Below are positions 50,540 through 61,340 of a DNA stretch of 64,000 nt, one piece after another. Under the pieces are notes generated by a model. That model had not been told where the DNA came from, did not search any database, and saw only the letters and a list, made by a program, of their open reading frames with translations. Source of the stretch: Xestospongia bergquistia. Taxonomy: Eukaryota > Porifera > Demospongiae > Haplosclerida > Petrosiidae. The translations under genes and the position numbers were made by a program. Location: positions 6,156,150 through 6,220,149 of the forward strand of contig OZ014419.1 of NCBI GenBank assembly GCA_963965975.1, given 5' to 3'. Position 1 is the stretch's first letter. The number at the start of each line of letters is the position of its first letter.

Positions 50540-53500
50540 GTCTCTCTCTCTCTCTCTGTCTCTCTCTCTCTCTGTCTCTCTCTCTCTCTCTGTCTCTCTC
50601 TCTCTCTCTCTGTGTCTCTCTCTCCTCTTCTCTCTCTCTCTTAGGGTCGAATACCATCTTTAGTTTGGATGGACAGTGTTACTGGTACATTTCTATTGAG
50701 GAGTGCTCAACCACTTCCAGGCTTAGCTGATAAAGTATGACATTATATTATTATTAATCTACCATACAATTTTGTAGCATTCGCATGAAGATGAAACACT
50801 TATAAAGTATGCTATGGTTACATGTCCCAGTGAAAGTGGTCTGACAATATTTGATGCACGTTCTTCATCAGCTGCTACTGGAAACCGAATAATGGTTTGT
50901 TAATATATATCTTCTATCTATAGTTCTATCTCTCACATTATATCTTCTATCAATAGTTCTATCTCTCACATTATATCTTCTATCAATAGTTCTATCTCTC
51001 ACATTATATCTTCTATCAATAGTTCTATCTCTCACATTATATCTTCTATCAATAGTTCTATCTCTCACATTATATCTTCTATCAATAGTTCTATCTCTCA
51101 CATTATATCTTCTATCAATAGTTCTATCTCTCACATTATATCTTCTATCTATAGTTCTATCTCTCACATTATATCTTCTATCTATAGTTCTATCTCTCAC
51201 ATTATATCTTCTATCAATAGTTCTATCTCTCACATTATATCTTCTATCAATAGTTCTATCTCTCACATTATATCTTCTATCAATAGTTCTATCTCTCACA
51301 TTTTATCGTCAATCATGTATCCTCCATCAATGCTAACATTAATCATAATTTCTCAATTTTAATGTTAAATTTAACCATGTGTCCATAAGTCTTCCATGCA
51401 TGCATTGATCCTTTATATGTGTCCATTTTTTAGGGTAAAGGAACAGAGGATGTCTCACGTTACAATGGATGCAAACTTATGTATTTAGACATTCCTAATA
51501 TACATACTGTCAGAGATAGCTATGATGGAGTTAAGACATTAGCTTTATCCACCAATAGTTCAAAATGGCTCTCAACTCTTGAAAACACACAATGGCTGCA
51601 GTATATTAGCTTAATATTGAGAGTAAGATATTAATGGCTACCTAAACTCAATGAAATAACATCATGTATGTTCATTTATAGTTGATATAATGTATTTATT
51701 TATTTAAGTCTTCTGTAGTTGGTAAGTTAAAGTATTGTTAATTCCTTGTTGTTTTTATTATTAATTTTTATGATATTTATTAGTTGGTGTTTTTGATGAT
51801 AATCAGTTATTATAATACCAAATACTGTCTATTTTTGTTTGCTTTTATTATTATAGGGTAGTTCTATTATAGCACGATATATTAAACTGCAGAATGGTAA
51901 CGCTTTGGTCCACTGCAGTGATGGATGGGATCGTACTGCTCAACTTACCTCACTAGCACAACTCATGATGGATCCTCACTATAGAACTATTGATGGTTTT
52001 ATAGTAAGAGATAAGGTATTCACTGATGAAATTATACTCTCTTTTCTCTCTCTAAGACTCTCATTTCTAAAGAATGGTTAGCTTATGGACACAAGTTTCA
52101 TGAGAGACTAGGAGAACCACTTCATCCAAATGAACGTTCTCCAATATTTTTTCAATTCCTCGACTGTGTTCATCAGGTTTCACTTATCCCTCATATACCA
52201 ATATCTTACTAACTCTCACTCTATAGATAATGAACCAATATCCAAATGCCTTTGAATTTAAGATGTCCCTTCTTCTGTTCATAGCAGAACAGCTGAACAC
52301 TGCATGGTAGGAGCTAATGAATACATCAAATGACATTATGTTAACATTAGGTTTGGTACCTTTCTCTACAATTGTCATCGTGAAAGAATTGAGAACAGTA
52401 TTTTTACTGATACACTACCAATATCGACTCATATCACTGCTATGAAAGATAACTACCTCAACCATAGATACAAGGAGACCAAAGAAGTAAGCCAAATGAC
52501 ATCTAGCTATTATTATGTGTGAGTCTTTCTTAGCTGTTGACACCATCCTGGACTATTCGTCGTTTGAGACTTTGGGAGGAATATTTTTTGACATGGGATG
52601 GTACATCCATTGCACAAGTTACTCCGATGGAATTTGACATTGGTGGACCTACAACAAATCCTGAAGGAAACATTGCATTTAGTCAAGTAAAATATGACTC
52701 TACCATACTTTTATGTATCGTAATAATGGAATAGTACTTGTTAATCAGCTTACATTAGTGAAACCTCTTTGTAGCTAATATCAATTATAATTGGTTGTTA
52801 CAAACTAGCCTTAGTATGGGGATGTCCTCAATATGAAGTTATTAAAGTATTAGTATGGGGATGTCCTCAATATGAAATTATTAAAGTATTAGTATGGTAA
52901 TGTCCTCAATATAAAGTTATTAAAGTGTTAGTATAGTAATAAATCAAGAATCATAATACAGAGAATATCCAACAGTGGTTTCACTGTAGATATATAACTT
53001 AGTATTTTAATTCATTTATTCTTAATATAGTAGTGCATTGTGTTAACAGTTCATTTATCATTTAGTTTCCAGCAGATCATATCAGTTCTGAGACCGTAGT
53101 CTGGGTATCTGATGACAAAGCTAAAGTATGTTTACTATGTCATCAAAAGTTTGCCATACACAGAAGAAAAGTAAGTCAAAATATACTTATTAATCTCATT
53201 GTGTACTTCACTTTCTCCATGTGTGTAGCATCATTGTAGGTAAGTATCTCTCTCTCTCCCATTGCTGTCTGAACTGATGTTCTTTGATGTAGGAATTGTG
53301 GTCATATATTTTGTGCTGATTGTTCTCATAACAAAGCTGTACTTCCTTCACTGGGTTATTTAGAGCCAGTACGAGTGTGTGATGAATGTTTCAGACTATT
53401 ATCGTCAACTCAGATCTCACCTCATAACATCCAAGAGTACAGTGATGTAAGTACATGTGCAGTTATTATAGTTATATAGAGTACAGTGATATAAGTACAT

Positions 53501-53882
53501 GTGCAGTTATTATAGTTATGTAGAGTACAGTGATATAAGTACATGTGCAGTTATTATAGTTATGTAGAGTACAGTGATATAAGTACATGTGCAGTTATTA
53601 TAGTTATGTAGAGTACAGTGATATAAGTACATGTGCAGTTATTATAGTTATATAGAGTACAGTGATATAAGTACATGTGCAGTTATTATAGTTATATAGA
53701 GTACAGTGATATAAGTACATGCGCAGTTATTATAGTTATATATTTAATTGTTTGTACTATTTATTTTAGCAGTATTAGGTGAGGAGTATAATTTAGTTAA
53801 TACACAATATCAGGAATATCTTTGCTCTTCTCTCTCTTTCTTTTTTTAGGATGATTTTCAAGTTCTAGAACAAAAAAAGTAA
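47048..53882 (+). CDS. Myotubularin-family phosphoinositide 3-phosphatase with N-terminal C2 and C-terminal FYVE
   Basis: Twenty-nine exons join in frame to about 1,026 aa. Residues 1-160 form a C2 domain ([42 protein letters not shown]) that keeps acidic residues at Ca-binding loop positions. A PH-GRAM-like region follows (about 195-320, including LLTNYRLIIL). The phosphatase domain contains the active loop HCSDGWDRT with C734 and R740, so it should be catalytically active on PI3P/PI(3,5)P2. An acidic linker ([14 protein letters not shown]) lies inside. The FYVE finger (about 935-1005) has WVSDDKA, RRKHHCRNCG and the cysteine pairs needed for zinc. MTMR3/MTMR4 share PH-GRAM-phosphatase-FYVE, but I know of no C2 in them. 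Exon 27 (53229-53239) is an 11-nt microexon. Acts at endosomal membranes. Confidence 0.92.
47719..48105 (+). other. Myotubularin intron 3
   Basis: 387-bp AT-rich intron within the C2 domain; nothing else seen. Confidence 0.6.
49586..49800. repeat. About 60-bp tandem repeat, 3-4 copies, intronic
   Basis: Units contain TAGGTACTGATGTTCACTAG, TTTACTAATG and TAGCTATTCTAGGTC, spaced about 60 bp. Confidence 0.85.
50512..50644. repeat. CT/CTGT microsatellite as a polypyrimidine tract
   Basis: About 130 bp of interrupted (CT)n and CTGTCT that ends in the acceptor TTAG at 50641-50644. Confidence 0.9.
50905..51303. repeat. 33-bp minisatellite, about 12 copies, intronic
   Basis: The unit contains TATCTTCTATCAATAGTTCT and ATCTCTCACAT. 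Three copies carry CTATAG in place of CAATAG. The 33-bp period leaves the minus strand open, giving a spurious repetitive ORF. Confidence 0.95.
52808..52935. repeat. About 39-bp tandem repeat, 3 copies, intronic
   Basis: TTAGTATGGGGATGTCCTCA and AATATGAAGTTATTAAAG recur in myotubularin intron 25 (52687-53065). Confidence 0.85.
53435..53738. repeat. 44-bp tandem repeat spanning an exon-intron junction
   Basis: The unit GAGTACAGTGAT followed by ATAAGTACATGTGCAG begins inside exon 28. The true donor reads GAT|GTAAGT; the six or so downstream copies read GATATAAGT. Confidence 0.92.
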
Positions 53883-54002
53883 TTAACATACCAAATAACC
53901 ACAATGTCCAGTCTACTCCTTTATTTATCTAATATTATGATTGTTTTTATTACATTTATAAATAACATTATATAAATTTATGTAGTACATACAATATTCT
54001 TA

Positions 54003-55693
54003 TTATCTGAAAGATTTTGTGATATTTCTAATAAATTGTCGTATTCGTGGCCGGCATTTTATTAAAAAGTCATGACCCCACTGATAATAGGATCTATTAC
54101 AAAGTGAGAAATAATAAGTCAACAAGATTTAACAATTTAACATAAAAAGTTTAGTTTCTCTAGAGTAAATTATTTCTAGAAATACAACAGAACCTAATAA
54201 TCCTGCTAATAAACCTCAACTTTAAAATTATTTTCAAACACTTCAGATTTACTGACTCAAACTTACAAGCCAAAGACCACACCTCCTAAATGAGCTGCAT
54301 GATCAAAGATCTTCCATCCTCGAATTAACCCTATTACATCCAGTGCAATAATAGATGATAGACCCTAATTAAATATTGATATATATTAATTGAGGGGCAA
54401 GCTATTCATTACCATGTATGCTGGTATAGGTATAAATGGAAGGAAAATGATATAGAGAGTTGCCTCAGGATGATGTAACACAACTAGACTAGCAATAGCC
54501 AACAGAGCACCAGACTATAATAAAAGGAGGAGAACCTTTTAATTATGAAATTAATTCTGGCAAGGTGGAATTTGTTGAAACCTTTAATATAAGACAGTTA
54601 TTAGTATTGAGATACAAGGTGCTCTAAAGATTTAATTAACTTGAGAGGGTGATATTGTTAAGTGGCTCAAATCATTTGATTTAAAAAAGTTTGTTTTAAA
54701 CGTTAATAAACTATTAATATTATATTGAACTTACTGCCCCTAGTGATGGCAATGAGGAAAACCCTCTCATTAATTTACTATAATGACCAACCATAGCAGC
54801 AAATGTGCCTAATTAAATATGGAATACACAATATATACATGTACATGTACTCATATACCAGCTGTTATGTAAAATGGCCAACTAACTTCTCGTCCAACAA
54901 TAGCTAAAATAAATGAATTAACAAGAGTTAATGAGATAGGTGTGGCTTCTTACCAATGAATGGTGGTATAAAACTCCATAAAACAAACATGTTGATTAAA
55001 AAATGCCACACCTCCATGTGACTAAACGAGCAGAGTAACAAGGAAGACGTAGCACCTGATATAATGAATCACAATTCATTATATTAATTTAGAACACAAA
55101 CTGTTAGTAGGTGATGAGAGAAAATATCGTAACATAACAGAATGAAGACGTCTAACTCTCCATGTTAAGAAGACACATGTATTTATTGCTAGTAGAGCTA
55201 AAGATAATGTGAGTATGTCATACTATAAATTATGATAACTAACTAACTGTAGAAAAATTTGTCTTGATAATACTGGTATTGCCACCATTGTTTGATCTAA
55301 TTAAGAGGAAATTATAAAATTAATATTGTTTAGATCCCTGCAGAAGACTAGTCTTGCATGCCACACACATTCCAAGCCGTGCGAGACTAGAAGGTTACCT
55401 TCTTAATCCAAGTGCTTCGGTCACTAGGTTCAGACAAACTGTCAAGATTTTTCTGTATTATTTTATGTTTTCTGCTGTCATATATAAAGATACTAACTGT
55501 ATAAGAACTACATCCAACCTATCACAAATAACGCAGTAAGACACAGTTAACTATTGAGTGCTCTCACAAATAAAGTAAAGGCTGCAGGCCGCCAAAGTTG
55601 GCTGGAAAATTTTCTAGGAGCTGTCCGTGACAGAGAACGAATTGATGTTAAGTAACAGCAAGAAAATCTATTGGCAGTCCTCAGACACAACAT
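54003..55693 (-). CDS. PARL: PARL-type mitochondrial rhomboid protease
   Basis: Ten exons (55568-55693, 55399-55518, 55248-55296, 55102-55197, 54954-55055, 54859-54903, 54735-54808, 54413-54514, 54267-54364, 54003-54093) give 300 aa. The basic N-terminus (MLCLRTANRFSCCYLTSIRS) looks like a mitochondrial presequence. The membrane core carries the rhomboid features FSHMEVWHFLINMFVLWSF, the serine motif SLGASGALLA and the histidine motif FDHAAHLGG, so the Ser-His dyad is intact. FDHAAHLGG is particularly PARL-like. PARL cleaves inner-membrane proteins such as PINK1 and PGAM5. Exons match PARL in order with no gaps; length is a little short of human (379 aa), mostly at the N-terminus. Its 5' end lies 115 bp from the sulfotransferase 3' end. 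Confidence 0.93.
55345..55390. repeat. Foldback repeat filling a PARL intron
   Basis: GACTAGTCTTGCATGCC and CCGTGCGAGACTAG form imperfect inverted arms inside the 102-bp intron 55297-55398, related to the 29137 element. Confidence 0.6.
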
Positions 55694-55808
55694 AATACTT
55701 CTGAGGATATCCCTGTCTATAATTAAAGTAATTAAATTCAATAACTTTTAATTTTCTATTTAGTGATAGTTTAGTTATTATAATTATGGTGCTATTTATT
55801 CAATGGTG

Positions 55809-57689
55809 CTATTCTTTCCACAAGTATTTATCACTGTTTAATAGACTTGACAGGATAGCATTAAATGGCTTGAAAAATTTTCGTAATAGAATTCGAGTCT
55901 GAGGAAGCATTTGCAGTTCACGGTCATGACGATAGTCGAAATGAGTTTGTGTATTTTGACTTCTTTGTAGTCTCTGACTCAAAAAGGTATAGTTTAGTTT
56001 TGGTTGAGGTACATCCAAGAAATCCCATATCTTTTGAGTAGTCTGAAATGGAGATTGGAAAAACTCTTCAGATGTAACAAAAAAGAAACTTCTACGAGGG
56101 AACAGACTAAACCATTTCATTATATGAACATAATACACTGCAAAACCCAAGGGCACATGACCACAAGGAAAACTGTTAGGATGTTTATCTTGGACTAGTG
56201 CTTGTTCTAGGACACATTTTTCAGTGGGATTTGTCTGAGAGCATTTGCGAAAATCAGTCACTCTGTCTAAAACTATTGCATGAAAGACATAAGGACCACG
56301 ACGAGCTTGTACTTTTGTTAAGTTGTAATCTCTATAGACTTTACTAGAACAACGAAACCAAAACGTGGAATATAGGAACTCAATTGGATTGCGAAGTATA
56401 ATAACAAACTGTGGTTTTGGAATAGTAATGGAAAGTAATGTTGGTATTAGACACATGTCTTCATAATCTTCCTCATAACCAATGTTAGACCATCTTGCAA
56501 GTAGATTAGGACTCGAGTCCAATAGGAGAATATCATCATGAGGATGTGTTTGCATTGCTTTATAGTTATATTGTAGGAGATATTTAACAAAATAATCTAT
56601 ATTAGCTTTGAATGGATATCTGTTTGGATGAATGAATGGAGGGGTCCACCATCTTGGTTCTTTAGATAGTCCATGATGAATTTTTGGATGTATTGTAAGA
56701 GTATCATCTAAAGCTGTTGATCCCGACTTTGGAAACCCAGCTAAAAAGACTCTTGGAATACATATTCTAGTTGAATATAATCCTTCATTATTCATAACAC
56801 CTGTCCCTTCTTTTAGCATTCGATGATAGTAGTGTCTAGGATCTAAGAAATCTGTGCTTGAGCTGACATCAATGTAGAATGATTGGTCACCTATACTACC
56901 ACTAAGGATACCATCACTTCCTAAGCTTGCTAGGAAGGTACTGTTCCAACAAACACTCCTGTGTCCTTGTTCCAACTTATTTGGTATAACTGACTGTAGC
57001 ATGTTGACAGCATTTTCAACATCTGCTTTTGTTTTGATCCAGAATGTTCTATTATGCAGCATATCATCAATATTGAGAGAATGAAAACAACGTCTAAGTT
57101 TACTTTCAATATCAGATACTGAACGTATATAGATGTTGTAGTCATCTATAATTAAGAAATGTAAGTAAATATTTAGTATTTGTATGTTAATATTCTAATT
57201 GCATGTTTTATACAGTCATTGTTGTTGTAAACATTTGTATAGTTAATAGTTTTCCATAAATTCCTAGGTTAATGATGTTGGAGACATTGAGTCATTGAAA
57301 TTGACATCACACCTGAAAGATTATCAAGTAACATGTAACACTAGTGAAATTTAAGCAAATTACTAGAACTAATGTTATGATAGTGTGTTTGTGTCTTTCT
57401 TATAAGTTACAGGTACAATGCTGAATTGTCATAAGCACAATTTAAAATAAAATAAAACGAACAGTGAAAATATAATAATGGGTAGTTAGTTTAAATTAGT
57501 ACTGACTTTAAACTGACCAGAATGATGAAGGTTGCCATGTTGAAGTTTGATTTGTTTTGTACTAATGAGCTGCTTATCAATACACTGACATGAAAATATA
57601 CCAAATAAATAGGAACCTGGGGCTAATATCAGGAGGAGACACACAGCCAACCACACCAAGTTTTGGAAGAGTAAAGGTGACCGGAACAT
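55809..57689 (-). CDS. Type II membrane carbohydrate sulfotransferase (CHST15-like)
   Basis: Two exons (57518-57689 and 55809-57145) give about 502 aa. A signal anchor (LVWLAVCLLLILAPGSYLF) follows a short cytosolic end, as in Golgi type II enzymes. The PAPS 5'-phosphosulfate loop is VFLAGFPKSGSTAL, followed by IHPKI and KEPRWW; the 3'-phosphate motif is FVIILRNPIEFLYSTFWF. The KEP.WW signature is what I recall from GalNAc4S-6-sulfotransferase (CHST15) and relatives, which sulfate chondroitin-type glycans. Substrate cannot be assigned from sequence. The start is the first ATG ahead of the anchor; the single intron is 372 bp, AT-rich. Confidence 0.85.
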
Positions 57690-58006
57690 TTCTAGCAGAC
57701 AGTGTTGTTGCTATATCTATCTTATTGTAGTAAATGTGCAGAGTAGTATTATTACTAGATATATATTGCATGCTGTGAACATTACCTCTGTTTAAGTGTG
57801 AAACTAACATAATGTATTGTGATGAATAGAGTGGTTTTGTATAATTATACCAACTTTTATTGATCTACTTATTTTCATTGAAGTATACGGAGGTAACACG
57901 GAATACATACACGGAGTTCACGCTTCTTTGAGCTGACTGAAATACTCAGCCTCTGCCTTTCATTTTAATGGACGATAATTTATAAAGATAAGTCACTATA
58001 TCTATT
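57690..58006. promoter_or_regulatory. Divergent promoter gap (sulfotransferase / RANBP2)
   Basis: 317 bp between opposite-strand start codons. No clear core motifs were recognised. Confidence 0.45.
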
Positions 58007-61000
58007 ATGAGTTGGTCAAAAGAAGTTGTCACTCGTCACATAGCATCTATTGAATCTAGAGCTGCAAGCCATGAGGAGGTGGGTGTGGTCATTAATTTGT
58101 CTCTTTTACTTTCGTATATAGCGCAAGCTACAAGGCTACACATTAGCCAAGCTATGTAAGAAGGCACAATTATATAGTGAGGCTATCTGGTGAGTTTAGA
58201 AAAAGACACATGGCTTGACTTGTCCACCCACGCATCATTAACTTTGACATTTGATTTTAATAACTGTCTTTCTGTTAGGTATTTAACACAATATTTAACC
58301 CTCAGAGGAGACGATTACAAAGCACACAGACTGTTAGCTGAAGTCTATAAGGAACATGATGAGCCTGGTAAAGCATTAGCTGCTTATAAAAGGTAAAGTC
58401 ATGTGATAGTCATGTGACTCTCAACTTCATGTTAATTTCTGTGATAGGTCCCTGTATTTTAAGAAGAATCAACCTGATGTCATTATTGCTGGTAAGTTAG
58501 AAGAAGGACCTTTAATTATGTGACTTAATTAATAGTTGGTGAGTTGTATTGCTCTTTACCTGAAGTATCTAATGATGAATTGAGAGTGAGTGACACTATT
58601 GTGATGACATCATAGTGACATCATTTCATTTGTAATAGGATTGGATGGAAACTGTATCTGAAGTTGACTCAAATCATCCAATATTGTCAAAGTTAAAGGT
58701 TTGTACATGTAGTTAGTTGACTAATTACTCATTACTATTTTTCTAGGGGAAGGTTTTCCTCAGCAGTAAGGTTTTTGATACTTCGTTGGCAGAAGAAATG
58801 ATATCAGATACAGTTAGGTTGAAAAGTGTATGTGTATTTTTGATTCTCTCTCTCTCCCTCCCTCCCTCTCTCTCCCTCCCTCCCTCTCTCTCTCCCTTCC
58901 TCCCTCCCCCCCCCTCTCTCTCTCTCTCCCTCTCTAGACTAGTCTTTCTGAAGATCCATCTTTACTCATTAACTTAATAAACAGATATCTCACACATGGT
59001 AATGACACAATATTTAGTTATTATTTATTTAATTTGATGAATACAGATAATTTGAATGAGGCTTATATGTATTGTCGTCGTGTCCAATATATGGGTCACT
59101 ATCGTCATAATATTAATTGGATGAGGAAGACCCTTGATGTTCATGAGGTAATTACAATAAATAATTATATCACTATAATGATGTGTCTTATAGAGATATT
59201 TGGCTTACATCAAATCAACAAGTGAGTGATTGTACTCTGATATATATAGTATGTGTTTGGTTCCTAGGTGGTGGTGATATCACGAGAGTTTTGTTGACAA
59301 TGATCTCACTTTTGGAAATATTGTGTGATCTTTTTGAGCTTGAGATGAGACAAGTGATACAAACACGATCAGGAGTTTTGATTTTGTTAGATTTATTGAT
59401 CAAGTTAGTATATAGTTAGAATTCAATGTACTCTATTGCTCTTTCTCTCTCGCTCACTTAAGATTTGACAGTGTTTTACACACTGCACTATCCTATGGCA
59501 TTTATGCACCATCTGAAAGAATTCAAACCTTCTTGTTTGAACTTAAAGGACAGTTTTATTACTTAGCATCTCAATATCTAATGGGAAAAGCTTCAGAGAA
59601 GGTAATCAGATGGGAGTGGCCTCTAGAGCAACTAACCAATTAGTTTTCTTTTCAGTTACAATGTTGGCAGGTGGGAGTGGCTTGTATTGTAGCATCACTT
59701 TTTGTCCCGCCTATTAATTTGTCTTCGTTCAAGCATTTACCTCAATCGGATTTGGCAGACATGGAACCATGGCGACAGAGAAATTGGGCACGCATCTCTG
59801 TCTGCTGTATGTCCATTACAATAGATATGCATCCATTTTTATAGCTACGAATCATTTAGTTCACCAATTACAACTTGTTATAAAATTAAAAGGAGAAGAT
59901 GAAATCATTAAGTGTATTCATGAGTGCTCCTCTGATACTGGACGCTTATTAGCAACTCAAGTCTTGTTTACTGATAATCAGGTGACTATCACATGATATG
60001 TTACTGACACATTATTTCTTATTTTATTAGTTTGGTAACAGAGGATATGATTTGAAGACATCATTTATGGTTTTAGATACGACCTTGTTACAGATCACAC
60101 CTGCCATTGTATCTCAATACATAAAACAAACAAATGACTTTGATTCTGGTAACTGTTAGATACTATGTTTAGTAGTAAATCATTTCTTCTCTGTAGAATA
60201 TGTTCAACAATATATTGATGTGTTACCAGCTATTGTTTGGTATTGTCTTGTACATAAAGCTCTCTATAACAAAATTCCTTGTAAGGACGACATTGTTACT
60301 TGATTGAATACATATGCATGTAATGTGACTTACAGGAGGCGTGTCATCATAATTCATAGAGTGCTATACAATTTTTTATTATGTTTTTTTCTTTACTAAA
60401 GATGATGACTGGGTTATTCTTCTATTTCCATCACTACCTCAGACCACACCCCTCATAACAAGAGGTGATACCGATACTTTATGCTTGTGTGATATAGAGG
60501 TGAGTGGGTGGAGCAAGTGGGTGTGGCTTCTAGTTTTCTTTCTACTTTAGGCTTTTCTAGTATTAGCGATGAATTATTACACACAATCATGTAATGAAGA
60601 GTTGGCAGTTCACTTAATAAAAGAAGGATTTTCATGGCCAATGGTGACATTACCTCAACACCTTATTACCTTATATGGTGATGTGAGGAGATTGATGTCT
60701 TCTAACTTGAGGTAAGTATTATTAAAATTTAATACTATTATAATTATAATATATTTTATAACTGATCCCAAAGAAGTAGACTGTCTTATTAGTATACCTG
60801 ATAACATGTGATCTATTGTTGTATATTTGACTGAACATCTATTACTGCTATTATAGGCTGTGATAAATGTATCTTTAACCTTTTGTTCATTCTACTTGTC
60901 TACAATGAATGAAAGAGAATGATAGCTTTAGTAAATAGCCTTACTATTATGTATGATTCTTTTGTCTTCACTTACCACTATTTTCTGTATTAGTTTGACT

Positions 61001-61302
61001 GAAGGATTGTTAGCAAAGAAAAATGTCTCCCTATTTTTGTCAGAAGTCAGAGGACATGCTCCATTGAAATTAAACCATCAACAGCTTCAAGCATTAGCAA
61101 GACACTTCAAACAGAGAGTAAGACCATTACAATATGAAATATGAAATGTTATATTGCATGGACATATGCATGGGTGGATCAATGGATGGACTGTTATTAT
61201 TTAGACTGATAATGTTTATCTTTTAGACTGTTTTGTTTCTTCCAGGCTGAAGTCATTGTATCTACTAATTCTGAGGAAACTGCTTTTGTTAATAGAAAAA
61301 CT

Positions 61303-61340
<38 letters not shown>

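Noticed and set aside
50460-50730. ORFs of RE or SL repeats on both strands
   Set aside because: They are translations of a CT microsatellite before an acceptor.
50868-51299. 143-aa minus-strand ORF of [11 protein letters not shown] repeats
   Set aside because: Product of a 33-bp minisatellite inside a myotubularin intron; no start context or non-repeat sequence.
55420-55500. A second intron inside PARL exon 2
   Set aside because: GT and AG pairs exist but none keeps phase, while the frame is open throughout and fits PARL length.
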